The notes beneath the pieces were generated by a model, which saw only the letters and a program-made list of their open reading frames with translations, did no database searches and was not told the DNA's origin. A stretch of DNA of 64,000 nucleotides from Crystallibacter sulfonylureivorans_A (lineage in GTDB: Bacteria > Actinomycetota > Actinomycetes > Actinomycetales > Micrococcaceae), in the NCBI RefSeq assembly GCF_047607445.1, contig NZ_JBLKRT010000004.1:1-64000 (forward strand). Direction: 5' to 3'. Shown here piece after piece: positions 8,626-17,423 of the stretch. Position 1 is the first letter of the stretch, and every line of letters begins with the position of its first letter. A program made the translations under genes and the position numbers.

Positions 8626-9837
8626 TCATCCGGTGCCGCGCCGACGCAGGGCGAGCGCCGCCGTCGTGCCCGCGACGACGGCGAGCGCAGCGGTAAAGCC
8701 GACCACGCCGTTCCATCCGAACCGGGCGAAGAATAGGCCGCCGGCCCAACCGAACAGGCTGGAGCCCGCGTAGTAGAAGAGGTTGTAGAGGCTGGAGGCT
8801 TGGGCCGCACCCACCGTCGCGAGCCGCGGCGTCCAGCCGGAGGCCACCGAATGGGCGGCAAAGAATCCGGCGGTGAAAAGCAGCAGCCCGAGCAGGATCA
8901 GCGGCAACGAATCGGCCAGGGTGATCGCCAGTCCGGCGATGCTGACCGCGATCCCGCCCAGCAGTACCGGCAGGCGGCCGGTGCGTACCGTCAGCCCGCC
9001 GGCCACCCGGGAACTCACCGTTCCGGCCAGGTAGGCCAGGAACAGCAGCGAGACCAGCGACGCGGGCAGCAAAAACGGCGGTGCTTCCAGCCGGAAGCTT
9101 AGGTAGTTGTACACGGCCACGAAGCCGCCCATCAGCAGGAACCCCTGCGCGTAGAGCGCCAGCAAAGGCACCGAGCGCAGGTTGGCCAGGATCCGCTGTC
9201 CGAGCCCCGGGCCTTGCCCGCGCTGCAGTGGACGGAATCCGCGCGGGGACGGAGCCAGCCGGACGAAGAGCACCGCGGCGAGCGCGGCCGCCAGGCTGAC
9301 CGCCAGCAAGCCAGTGCGCCAGCCGGCCCACTCCCCCACCGGCCCGGCGATGAGGCGCCCGGCCAGGCCGCCCACGGTGGTGCCGGCCACGTAGGTGCCG
9401 GCGGCTACCGCCGCGTGCAGCCGCTGCACCTCCTCATTCAAATAGACCAGTGCGACGGCGGGGATCCCGCCGAGCGCCGCGCCCTCCAGGAAGCGCACCG
9501 CCAGCAAGGCGGGGAAGTTCGGTGCGAGCGGCAGCAGCAGGCCTAGTCCGACGGCGGCGCTGATCGCCCACGCCATGGTGCGCTTTCGACCGGCGCGGTC
9601 CGCTACCGCGGACCAGGGAATCACCGCGAGCGCCAGGCCGATGGTGGCGGCGGAGACGCTGAGCGCCGCATCGGCCGGGCCGACGGTGAAGCTGCGGGCG
9701 ATGCCGGGCAGTACTGCCTGCACGGAGTACAGCTGGGCGAAGGTCGCGAAGCCGGCGAACAGCAGGGCCAGCAGCATGTTGCGGTAACCCCGGCTGCCTT
9801 TCGGGTGGCCCGCCCAAGGTTGCTCCGCACTACTCAC
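8626..9837 (-). CDS. MFS transporter (YnfM-like)
   Basis: A 403-residue major facilitator with 12 helices. The opening LLFAGFATFAQLYSVQAVLPGIARSF and the motif-A loop AVADRAGRKRTM match the YnfM/NepI-like drug or metabolite exporter group. It ends 66 bp from the toxin-antitoxin promoter and is transcribed the same way. Substrate unknown. Confidence 0.85.
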   Translation of the reverse strand: MSSAEQPWAGHPKGSRGYRNMLLALLFAGFATFAQLYSVQAVLPGIARSFTVGPADAALSVSAATIGLALAVIPWSAVADRAGRKRTMAWAISAAVGLGLLLPLAPNFPALLAVRFLEGAALGGIPAVALVYLNEEVQRLHAAVAAGTYVAGTTVGGLAGRLIAGPVGEWAGWRTGLLAVSLAAALAAVLFVRLAPSPRGFRPLQRGQGPGLGQRILANLRSVPLLALYAQGFLLMGGFVAVYNYLSFRLEAPPFLLPASLVSLLFLAYLAGTVSSRVAGGLTVRTGRLPVLLGGIAVSIAGLAITLADSLPLILLGLLLFTAGFFAAHSVASGWTPRLATVGAAQASSLYNLFYYAGSSLFGWAGGLFFARFGWNGVVGFTAALAVVAGTTAALALRRRGTG

Positions 9838-9887
9838 GGATCCGATGCTATGCCGGAAGCCGCCGCCGGCCGGAATTGGGCAGTAAC

Positions 9888-9956
9888 TGGGTGGCAGGCG
9901 CTGGGAGGCGAGCGCTGGCGCGGCGGTCGGATTTGGGTGGCCGGCGCTGGGAGGCG
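9888..9956. repeat. Short imperfect direct repeat
   Basis: A 23-bp unit beginning TGGGTGGC occurs at 9888-9910 and again at 9934-9956 with a single mismatch, in the gap between the MFS gene and allB. No function is visible; it may be a replication-slippage product. Confidence 0.5.
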
Positions 9957-9992
9957 GCCGCGGGGGTGGCGGAACGCGTCGCCGCAGGTTCC

Positions 9993-11354
9993 TCAGTCCG
10001 GGCTTCGCCGCAGCAGCTGCCCGCGGGGTACATCATCGTTGACCGGGACACCGCGCAGGTAGGTGCGCCGGACGACCCCGGTGAGGGCTGCGCCGTCGTA
10101 CGGGCAGATCGGGTTCTTGTGCTTCAGCACTGCCGCGTCCACCACGAAGTCCTCCCGGTCCGCGAAGACGGCGAAATCGGCGTCCGCACCGACTTCGATC
10201 CGGCCCTTCCGCTGCAAGCCCGCGATGCCGGCCGGCCGGGCGGACATCCAGTCCACCACCCGTTCCAAGGCAAACCCGCGCCGGCGCGCTTCGGTCCAGA
10301 CCAGTGGCAGGCCCAGCTGCAGCGAGGCGATCCCGCCCCAAGCGGTGCCGAAGTCGCCGTGCGCCAGGTCCTTCAGGTCCAGGGTGCTGGGCGAGTGGTC
10401 GGAGACGATGCAGTCGATGGTCCCGTCGGCCAGGCCGTCCCAGAGCATCTCGCGGTTGGCTTGCCCGCGGACGGGCGGACAGCATTTGAAGGCGGTGGCT
10501 CCGTCCGGAATGTCCTCGGCGGTCAGCGTCAGATAGTGCGGGCAGGTTTCCGCGGTCAGCCGGACTCCTGCGGCCTTGGCCTCGGCGATCTCCGCCAGCG
10601 CGTCCGCGGAGGACAGGTGCAGGATGTGCACGCGGGCGCCGGTGCTGCGGGCCCGTTCGATCACGTTCGCGATCGCCGCGGTTTCCGCGCTGCCCGGCCG
10701 CGAGGCCAGGAAGGACGCATACGTCGTCCCGGCAGGATGCGGGGCCCGGTCGATGGTCCCGGCGTCCTCGGCGTGCACCAGCATCAGTGCGCCGAAGGCT
10801 GCCAGTTCAGCCAGGTCCTTTTCCAGCTCCGCCGGGCTGAGCGGCGGGAATTCGTCCACGCCGGAGTGGACCAGGAAGCACTTGAAGCCGAAGACCCCCG
10901 CGTCGTGCAGCGGCCGCAGGTCCTTGATGTTGCCCGGCACCGCACCGCCCCAGAAACCCACATCCACAAAGGCCTGCTCGACGGCGGCGGCCCGCTTCTC
11001 CTCCAAGGCCGGCACACTCACGGTGGGCGGGATGCTGTTCAGCGGCATGTCCACGATGGTGGTCACGCCCCCGGCCGCCGCGGCGCGGGTGGCGGAGGCG
11101 AACCCCTCCCACTCGGTGCGCCCCGGCTCGTTGACGTGGACGTGCGTGTCCACCAACCCCGGGATCAGCACCTCGTCGGCTTCCAGCTGAAGCGTGCTGG
11201 CGCCCCGCAGCCCGGCACCTAAGGGCGCGACGGCCGCCACCGTGCCGTCGCGGACGCCGATTTCCCGCGGCCCGGTTCCGTTCGGCATCATGACCCGGCC
11301 GCCCCGGACCACCAGATCGAAAACTTCCTCGGTGTCAGTTAACTTGTCGGTCAA
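9993..11354 (-). CDS. allB: Allantoinase
   Basis: A cyclic amidohydrolase of 453 residues that opens allantoin to allantoate. Zinc ligands are visible: DTHVHVNEPGRTEWEGF (HxH), the FKCF lysine that is carboxylated, HAEDAGT, HILHLSS and IVSDHSPS (final Asp). I chose the TTG at 11354, which has AGGAG eight bases upstream; the longer frame from 11468 would overlap the preceding gene and add an unrelated N-terminus. It is the last gene of the seven-gene urate operon starting with uraD at 16889. Confidence 0.92.
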   Translation of the reverse strand: MTDKLTDTEEVFDLVVRGGRVMMPNGTGPREIGVRDGTVAAVAPLGAGLRGASTLQLEADEVLIPGLVDTHVHVNEPGRTEWEGFASATRAAAAGGVTTIVDMPLNSIPPTVSVPALEEKRAAAVEQAFVDVGFWGGAVPGNIKDLRPLHDAGVFGFKCFLVHSGVDEFPPLSPAELEKDLAELAAFGALMLVHAEDAGTIDRAPHPAGTTYASFLASRPGSAETAAIANVIERARSTGARVHILHLSSADALAEIAEAKAAGVRLTAETCPHYLTLTAEDIPDGATAFKCCPPVRGQANREMLWDGLADGTIDCIVSDHSPSTLDLKDLAHGDFGTAWGGIASLQLGLPLVWTEARRRGFALERVVDWMSARPAGIAGLQRKGRIEVGADADFAVFADREDFVVDAAVLKHKNPICPYDGAALTGVVRRTYLRGVPVNDDVPRGQLLRRSPD

Positions 11355-11395
11355 CTGGCCTGCTCCTGTCTCGAAATTCCGTCCGCGCTCCGGGC

Positions 11396-12211
11396 TTAGA
11401 GCATGATCTGCCGATTGACGTCTTTGTACAGCAGGTAGCGGAAATTGGACGGTCCGCCGGCGTAGCAAGCCTGCGGGCAGAAGGCCCGCAGCGACAGGTA
11501 GTCGCCCTCCTGTACCTCCACCCAGTCGCCGTTCAACCGGTACACGCCCTTGCCTTCAAGCACGTAGAGGCCGTGTTCCATCACGTGCGTTTCTGCGAAC
11601 GGGATCGACGCACCCGGCTCGAAGGTGACCACGTTGACGTGCATGTCGTAGGCCAGGTCGTCGACGGGCAGCATCCGGGTGGTGCGCCACCGGTTCTGCG
11701 AATCCGGCATCGGCACGGGCTCGATGTCCTGCTCGTTGCCGAACACCGGCTTGGCGCTGTGGCCCTCCAGCGGCTGGTAGGCCTTGCGGATCCAGTGGAA
11801 TTGCGCGGGCGCATCGCCGTCGTTCCTGACCGTCCACCGGGCGCCCGCCGGCGCATAGGCAAATCCGCCCGGGAGCAGCCGGCGCTGGTCGCCGTCGATG
11901 GTCACGGACAGTTCGCCGCCGAGCACGAAGATGAAACCCTGCACGGTCGGCTGCTCTTCCGGCCGCTCCGCTCCTCCGCCGGGGTCCACCTCCATCAGGT
12001 ACTGCGCGAACGTGCTGGCACCTCCCGGAACCGGCCGGTTGAGCACCCAGCATCGTGTGCCGGCCCAGCCGGGCAGCACGCTGGTGACAATGTCGCGGAG
12101 CACGCCGCGCGGAATCACCGTGTAGGCCTCGGTCACGATGGCCCGGTCGGTGAGCAGGTCGGTTTGCGGCGGCAGCCCGGCCGGATTCGCGTAGTAGTGC
12201 GGGGTGTTCAT
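11396..12211 (-). CDS. allE: (S)-ureidoglycine aminohydrolase, bicupin
   Basis: A 271-residue double cupin. The C-terminal cupin shows the AllE hallmark stretches HVMEHGLYVLEGKGVYRLNG and FCPQACYAGG, ending YLLYKDVNRQ. AllE releases ammonia from ureidoglycine to give ureidoglycolate, downstream of allantoate amidohydrolase. That hydrolase (allC) is not in the window, so the pathway needs a gene elsewhere. The start overlaps the upstream gene's stop by four bases, implying coupling. Confidence 0.92.
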   Translation of the reverse strand: MNTPHYYANPAGLPPQTDLLTDRAIVTEAYTVIPRGVLRDIVTSVLPGWAGTRCWVLNRPVPGGASTFAQYLMEVDPGGGAERPEEQPTVQGFIFVLGGELSVTIDGDQRRLLPGGFAYAPAGARWTVRNDGDAPAQFHWIRKAYQPLEGHSAKPVFGNEQDIEPVPMPDSQNRWRTTRMLPVDDLAYDMHVNVVTFEPGASIPFAETHVMEHGLYVLEGKGVYRLNGDWVEVQEGDYLSLRAFCPQACYAGGPSNFRYLLYKDVNRQIML

Positions 12212-13494
12212 GGTGTTCCCTCCGCCCCGGCGGATCTGGGCGGATTGGCCAGCGAGCGGAGCTGCGCCACCGGAACGCCCGCCAGTTGGATGAACTCGGC
12301 TTCCTCCACCGCGCCACAGGTCAACGCGCGGTCGAGGAAGCGGGCGAGGGCGCGAGCGGTGGCGGGTTCATCCAGGACGGTGCCCGCCGTCCCTTGCACA
12401 TAGTTCCTTAGCCGGGTGGCCGCGGACTCCAGTCCGTCCCGGTAGAAGGCATAGGTGGCCAGGAATCGGGTGGGCAGCTGCGCCGGGTGCAGGTCCCAGC
12501 CCTGGTAGATGCCGCGTTCCAGGTGCCGGCGGACCAGCCTGGCGTGCAGCGCCCAGGCCGCCCTGATGTTGCCGGGCTCGCCAACCGGCAGGATGTTCGT
12601 CGAGCCATCGGACAGGCGCACACCGGTGCCCGCCGCGGCAACCTGCATCACGTTCTTGGCATGGTCGGCCGCCGGGTGCTCCATCGACTGGTCGCCGGCG
12701 GCGATGCCCAGTGAGGCGCTGTAGTCGTAGGTCCCGTAGTGCAGACCGGACACCCGTCCGGCCCCCTCGTGGATCAGCCGGGCCACCGGCGCCGTGCCGT
12801 CCGCGGCGAGGATCAGCTGCGGCGTCTCCACCTGGACTTCGAAGCGTAGCCGCCCGGATACCAGGCCGTGCGACCACTCCAGCTGCTCACAGGCGTACAC
12901 CATGGCGCTGACCTGCTCCACGGTGCTGACCTTGGGCAGCGTGAGCACCAGCCCGGCGGGCAGGCCGCGTCCGCCGGCAACTTCGGTCAACGACCCGATG
13001 AACAGGTCCAGCGTGCGCAGTCCGCGGGCGCGGGTGGCCGCCTCCAGACTTTTGAACCGGATGCCGATGAACGGGGGCGCGGTCCCCGCTGCAACCGTTT
13101 CGGCCACCTGTTGGCCGGCGCGTTCCGCGGCGGCGTCTTCTTCGTCGTCGTCGTGCTGGCGGTAGCCGTCCTCGAAATCCACCCGCAGGTCTTCGATCGG
13201 TTCGGTCTCCAGCTTGCGCCGGACCAGCTCGGCCAGCTGTCCCGGTTCCGCCAGCTCCAGATAGGCCGCCAGCTGTTCCAGCCCGCCGTGGGCTTTGGCC
13301 ACCGCGAGCGCCTCGGCACCCCAGCGGGTGGGCAGCTCCGGGACGTATGCGTCAGCCGGAATATACACCGTGTGGACCGGCTGGCGGTCGGCGCCGTCCC
13401 CCGAGTAGGCGGTGGCGAGGAGTCGGTCGGTGGCAGCCAGTTCGGTGTCGATTCGGGCCAGCACGTCCGGTCCCAAGGCCAGGCGGCGGGCCAT
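12208..13494 (-). CDS. DUF6986 / HpcH-HpaI aldolase-like protein
   Basis: A 428-residue protein related to the citrate-lyase-beta/HpcH aldolase TIM-barrel group. Visible features are the acidic DLRVDFEDGYR stretch (metal-binding type), RFEVQVETPQLI (the family's Glu) and GLHYGTYDYSAS. Such proteins are often encoded next to malate synthase. The reaction is not established; a role in glyoxylate or a related C-C bond reaction is inferred from position. Stop and start overlap neighbours on both sides (TGATG with aceB). Confidence 0.75.
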   Translation of the reverse strand: MARRLALGPDVLARIDTELAATDRLLATAYSGDGADRQPVHTVYIPADAYVPELPTRWGAEALAVAKAHGGLEQLAAYLELAEPGQLAELVRRKLETEPIEDLRVDFEDGYRQHDDDEEDAAAERAGQQVAETVAAGTAPPFIGIRFKSLEAATRARGLRTLDLFIGSLTEVAGGRGLPAGLVLTLPKVSTVEQVSAMVYACEQLEWSHGLVSGRLRFEVQVETPQLILAADGTAPVARLIHEGAGRVSGLHYGTYDYSASLGIAAGDQSMEHPAADHAKNVMQVAAAGTGVRLSDGSTNILPVGEPGNIRAAWALHARLVRRHLERGIYQGWDLHPAQLPTRFLATYAFYRDGLESAATRLRNYVQGTAGTVLDEPATARALARFLDRALTCGAVEEAEFIQLAGVPVAQLRSLANPPRSAGAEGTP

Positions 13495-15092
13495 CAGGTC
13501 ACCAGCTCATAGGCCGGCAGTGTCAGGAAGTCCACGAACTCCGCGCCGGTGGCCAGTTCGCCGATTAGCCGGCTGGCCGGCAGGTAGTGGCGTTCAAACT
13601 CCGCCGGATCCACTTCCCCGCGCAGGCGTTCGGTTTCCTCGGCCAGCAACTTGTCCACCAGTTCGGCGGTGACCGTGTTTCCGGTATCGGCCAGCACCAC
13701 CTTGTTGTGCAACTGCTGCCAGATCTGCGAGCGCGAGATCTCGGCGGTGGCGGCGTCCTCCATCAGGTTGTGGATGGCCACCGCACCGTTGCCGGACAGC
13801 CAGACGGCGGTGTAGGCCACCGCCACGTACAGGTTCAGCCGCAGGCCGGCTTCGGTGACCTCGCCGCCGGCGGACGGAATGTCCAGCAGTTGCTCCGGGG
13901 TGACCTGCACGTCGTCGCGCAGCCGGTCCAGCTGGTTCGGCTTGTCCCCCAGCACGTCGTCGAACACTTCCTGGCAGATCGGCACCAGGTCCGGATGGGC
14001 CACCCAGGAGCCGTCGAAGCCGTCGCCGGCCTCCCGGGTCTTGTCCGCGCGGACCTTCTCCACCGCCCGGGCTGTGGTCTCGGGTTCGCGCCGGTTGGGG
14101 ATGAACGCAGCCATCCCGCCCATCGCGAAGGCGCCCCGCCGGTGGCAGGTCTTAACCAGCAACTCGGTGTAGGCGCGCATGAACGGCGCCGTCATCGACA
14201 CGCTCGCGCGGTCCGGCAGCACAAAGTCGGCGCCCGCGTCGCGGAAGTACTTGATGATGCTGAACAGGTAGTCCCAGCGGCCGGCGTTCAGGCCGGAGGC
14301 GTGCTCGCGCAGTTCGTAGAGGATTTCCTCCATTTGGAATGCCGCCGGGATGGTCTCGATCAGCACCGTGGCCCGCACCGTCCCGTGCGGGATGCCGAGC
14401 GCGTCCTGGGCCGCGGTGAACACCTCGTTCCAGAGCCGCGCCTCCAGATGGCTCTCCATTTTGGGCAGGTAGTAGAACGGGCCCTGGCCGGTGGAGGCCA
14501 GATGGGCCGCGTTGTGGAAGAAGTGCAGACCGAAGTCCACCAGCGCGGCGACGGCGGGAGCGCCGTCGAGCATGAGGTGCTTTTCCGGCAGGTGCCAGCC
14601 GCGCGGTCGGACCACCACCGTGGCCAGCGGCGCGTCCTTGCGCAGCCGGTACTCCTTGCCCTCGGCGGAGGTGTGCGACAGCTCGCCCCGGGCGGCGCCG
14701 TAGAGGTTGAGCTGGGCATCAATCACGTTGTGCCAGCTCGGCGCGCAGGCATCTTCCAGGTCCGCCAGCCAGACCTTGGCGCCCGAGTTCAGCGCGTTGA
14801 TCGCCATCTTCGCTGGCGTCGCCGGCCCGGTCATCTCCACCCTGCGGTCCTGCAGGGCCGCCGGTGCCGGGGCGACGCTCCAGTCGCCGGTGCGGATGTG
14901 TTCGGTCTCCGGCAAGAAGTCCAGCTTGCCCGTCTGGGATGCGGCGCGGCGGTGCTCGGCGCGGTCGGCCAGCAGCTTGTCCCGGGTACCGGCGAACCTG
15001 CGGTGCAGCTCCTCGATGAAGTCCAACGCCTCCGGCGTGAGGATCTTCTCGGCGCCGGCCACGGGCGGCTGGTCCGTTATCTCGATGGTCAT
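13494..15092 (-). CDS. aceB: Malate synthase A
   Basis: A 532-residue malate synthase (glyoxylate + acetyl-CoA to malate). The stretches MTGPATPAKMAINALNSGA, TVRATVLIETIPAAFQMEEILYELR and RWDYLFSIIK are typical, as is the catalytic Asp region near LSGNGAVAIHNLMEDAATAEISR. The ATG at 15092 is supported by GGAGGA; the longer frame to 15170 overlaps uox. Its place inside the urate operon indicates disposal of glyoxylate released from ureidoglycolate, rather than an acetate-only role. Confidence 0.93.
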   Translation of the reverse strand: MTIEITDQPPVAGAEKILTPEALDFIEELHRRFAGTRDKLLADRAEHRRAASQTGKLDFLPETEHIRTGDWSVAPAPAALQDRRVEMTGPATPAKMAINALNSGAKVWLADLEDACAPSWHNVIDAQLNLYGAARGELSHTSAEGKEYRLRKDAPLATVVVRPRGWHLPEKHLMLDGAPAVAALVDFGLHFFHNAAHLASTGQGPFYYLPKMESHLEARLWNEVFTAAQDALGIPHGTVRATVLIETIPAAFQMEEILYELREHASGLNAGRWDYLFSIIKYFRDAGADFVLPDRASVSMTAPFMRAYTELLVKTCHRRGAFAMGGMAAFIPNRREPETTARAVEKVRADKTREAGDGFDGSWVAHPDLVPICQEVFDDVLGDKPNQLDRLRDDVQVTPEQLLDIPSAGGEVTEAGLRLNLYVAVAYTAVWLSGNGAVAIHNLMEDAATAEISRSQIWQQLHNKVVLADTGNTVTAELVDKLLAEETERLRGEVDPAEFERHYLPASRLIGELATGAEFVDFLTLPAYELVT

Positions 15093-15142
15093 CGCGCTCC
15101 TCCCTGAGGGATCGGTCCTGGGCTTCCAGCCGCGGTCGTCGG

Positions 15143-16051
15143 CTAGCAGAATCCGGGCAGGTTGGCCCAAATCTCGTGGTTGGCAGGGCTCCCCTCGCGC
15201 TGGATCGCCGCTTCGATCAGGCCGTAGGGCCGGTCCGCGGCGAAGAACACCTCGTTCGGGTTCTCCATGCCGAACGGATGCAGATCCACGGCAAAGTGGT
15301 GCTTATTGGGCAGCGACATCCTGATCTCTTCGATCTCGGGATGCGCCTCCAACACCAGCCGCCCCATCTGGAACATGGTCTGCTGCAGGGCCAGCGAATG
15401 GGTCTCTGCGAACCCCTTCAGCAGCAGCGACCGGACACTGGCGTAGACCGCATCGAAATCCGCCTCCGTGCTCCGGTAGCGCCAGCGCGCGGTGACGTCG
15501 GTGGCCAGGATCCGGTCGGTGGTCTCCTGCAGTGTGGTGTATCTGTCCCGCGGGAAACCGTGGAACTCGCTGCCGGTGGACTTGAGCACCGTCAGGCCGT
15601 GGAGACCGGCCAGCACGGTGGTACCGGTCTGGGACAGGCCGACGACGGCGGTGCGCACCTCGCTCTTATTGCGGGAGAAGGCGTGGTCATGGTTGTTGAT
15701 CCGGTCCCACAAGTACTGCTCTGCTTCCCAGCGTCCTCCGGTGACCCAGTCGAACCGGCCGGTGAAATAGCGGCCCAGCCGGAGCAGGAATTCCTCGGGC
15801 GTTCCCACGCCGCCCCGGGCCAGGGCGTAGACGGTGTTTTTCTGGGTGTCCGTGGCCACCACGTGCGAGTTGTCGCCGGCGACGTGGGCCTGCTCGAAGT
15901 CGCCGTGCAGCTGGGACGTGATGTTGAGGTCCTGGATGTGGTGCCGGTCGATGTCCCGGGTGATCTTGACCAGGCGAACTTCCGCCTTGCCGTACTGGTT
16001 CGGCCCCAGGACCACGCGGGTGGATGCTCTGGTGTTGGCGGCTGTGCTCAT
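15143..16051 (-). CDS. uox: Factor-independent urate hydroxylase (urate oxidase)
   Basis: A 302-residue uricase with tandem T-fold halves. Conserved features include the N-terminal YGKAEVRLVKI lysine, the Thr-Asp of VVATDTQKNTVYALA, FSRNKSEVRTA, STGSEFHGFPRDRYTTL and LPNKHHF near the C-terminus. It converts urate and O2 to 5-hydroxyisourate and H2O2 without a cofactor. GGGAG precedes the ATG. Six bases separate it from hiuH, whose product takes the next step. Confidence 0.95.
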   Translation of the reverse strand: MSTAANTRASTRVVLGPNQYGKAEVRLVKITRDIDRHHIQDLNITSQLHGDFEQAHVAGDNSHVVATDTQKNTVYALARGGVGTPEEFLLRLGRYFTGRFDWVTGGRWEAEQYLWDRINNHDHAFSRNKSEVRTAVVGLSQTGTTVLAGLHGLTVLKSTGSEFHGFPRDRYTTLQETTDRILATDVTARWRYRSTEADFDAVYASVRSLLLKGFAETHSLALQQTMFQMGRLVLEAHPEIEEIRMSLPNKHHFAVDLHPFGMENPNEVFFAADRPYGLIEAAIQREGSPANHEIWANLPGFC

Positions 16052-16056
16052 CCTGG

Positions 16057-16398
16057 CTAGCTCCCTCGGTAGGTTGAGTAAGCAAACGGACTGATCAGAA
16101 GCGGTACGTGGTAGTGCTGGGCCGGTTCCTTGACCTCGAAGGTCACCTCGACGGATGGAAAGAACGTCTCCACACCTGCCGCCGCGAAGTAGGGTCCTGT
16201 CTCGAACCTGATCCGGTAGACGCCGGCGTCGACCGCCTCGGGGCCGAGGTTTGTGATCCGGCCGTCGCTGTCTGTACGGCCTTCGGCAACCTCCCGCCAG
16301 CCGGACACTTCTTGCGCCTCCAGCAGGGCTTTGACGCCGGACGCTGGCTTCCCGGTTCCGGTGTCCAGGATGTGGGTGGTGATGTGGCTGGTGTTCAC
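16057..16398 (-). CDS. hiuH: 5-Hydroxyisourate hydrolase
   Basis: A 113-residue transthyretin-related protein. The family's C-terminal tetrapeptide YRGS is present (FAYSTYRGS), as are the active-site histidines HIL at the N-terminus and HYHVPLLISP. It hydrolyses 5-hydroxyisourate to OHCU. The GTG start overlaps the uraD stop by four bases. Confidence 0.94.
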   Translation of the reverse strand: MNTSHITTHILDTGTGKPASGVKALLEAQEVSGWREVAEGRTDSDGRITNLGPEAVDAGVYRIRFETGPYFAAAGVETFFPSVEVTFEVKEPAQHYHVPLLISPFAYSTYRGS

Positions 16399-16889
16399 GG
16401 CTCGATCGCTCCGTCCAGCCGCAGCAGGGCGATCTCGCGCAGTTGTTGTCCCACGACGGCGATCTCCTCCTCCGGCGTATTGTCCAGCCGGCTGGTGAGC
16501 TGCTTCAGGATGTCTTCGGTGCTGCGCCCTGCCGCGCGGATCAGGAAGACGCGCCCGAACTTTTCTTCGTAGGCGAGGTTCAGCCGGCGCAATTCCGCCT
16601 GAGCAGCGGCATCACGTGACACCCCGGCCTGTTCACCGCGAGACAAGCCCGCTTCGGTGCTGTTCCCCTTGGCACGTTCGCCAATGCGCGGATGCCGGGC
16701 CAGCGCTGCGTCGATCTCGGCTTCGCTCCAAGGCTCCGCTGCCGCTTCGGCCGCGGCCAGCAACTGTTCCTTGCCCTCGAACGGGCGGGCATCAACCAGC
16801 TCCGCCACCCACCGGGAATTGTCCACGCAGGGGCGCAGCACTGCGGCCGCCTCGGGAGCCGGAAGTGAGTTGAAGGACGATAACTTCAT
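16395..16889 (-). CDS. uraD: OHCU decarboxylase
   Basis: A 164-residue protein matching 2-oxo-4-hydroxy-4-carboxy-5-ureidoimidazoline decarboxylase, which makes (S)-allantoin. The diagnostic HPRIGE and the EYEEKFGRVFLIRAAGRS-type block (here AYEEKFGRVFLIRAAGRS) are seen. It is the first gene of the operon; the promoter should lie in 16890-17100, where I saw no convincing operator, only an AT-rich stretch around TTTAAA near 16972. Confidence 0.93.
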   Translation of the reverse strand: MKLSSFNSLPAPEAAAVLRPCVDNSRWVAELVDARPFEGKEQLLAAAEAAAEPWSEAEIDAALARHPRIGERAKGNSTEAGLSRGEQAGVSRDAAAQAELRRLNLAYEEKFGRVFLIRAAGRSTEDILKQLTSRLDNTPEEEIAVVGQQLREIALLRLDGAIEP

Positions 16890-17126
16890 GGCAGGTGTCA
16901 GCTCTTTCGTCAGTTTCCACCTCAGCGCTGAACACCCTTGACCATCGCCAACCAGGCGACTTGATTCGATGTTTAAATGGTGGAACTCGTCAGGTGCGCC
17001 TCAGTCTAGGCCAACCCGCCACCCTTGTGAACCTCCCCGATGCAACCGTTGCCAATCCCCCGGCAGGCATAAATTTGGCCTAATACGATCGCCCTAGGCA
17101 ACGCTAAGGGCCCCCAGGGAGATCTC
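16890..17126. other. Upstream region of the urate operon
   Basis: Non-coding. It should hold the uraD promoter reading leftwards. An AT-rich patch with TTTAAA near 16972 is the only conspicuous local change in composition. No clear palindrome was found. Confidence 0.4.
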
Positions 17127-17423
17127 ATTTCTCGTCCATGACCGCCCGGATCTGACCATCGAACAGATCGACCGGCTGGTCGGCCCGCTTCCCCTACCCG
17201 AGTTGGAACCCTAACTAACTAGCTGCTCTTCTGCCGGTTCAGCTGGGACTATGGCTGCGCGTCGGTCACCGCCGACATCGGTCATGAGAACGGAATGGTC
17301 GACGTCGCGTATGAGCGCTGCGCCAACTGTGGAACTAAGTTCTCCTCCGGTTCAAGACAGCAAGGTCTCCCCATGCACCGCGCGAAAATGCGCAGCTGGC
17401 GAGCAGTTACCGGAAGAGAATAA
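17127..17423 (+). pseudogene. Possible gene remnants at island edge
   Basis: Two protein-like stretches without usable start codons. One ends at 17214 (reading DLTIEQIDRLVGPLPLPELEP before its stop). The other is open from 17223 to 17423 and contains a zinc-ribbon-like CANCG near AYERCANCGTKF. Their sequences look coding but truncated. The parent families were not recognised. The second overlaps the 3' end of the MBL gene on the other strand. Confidence 0.3.
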
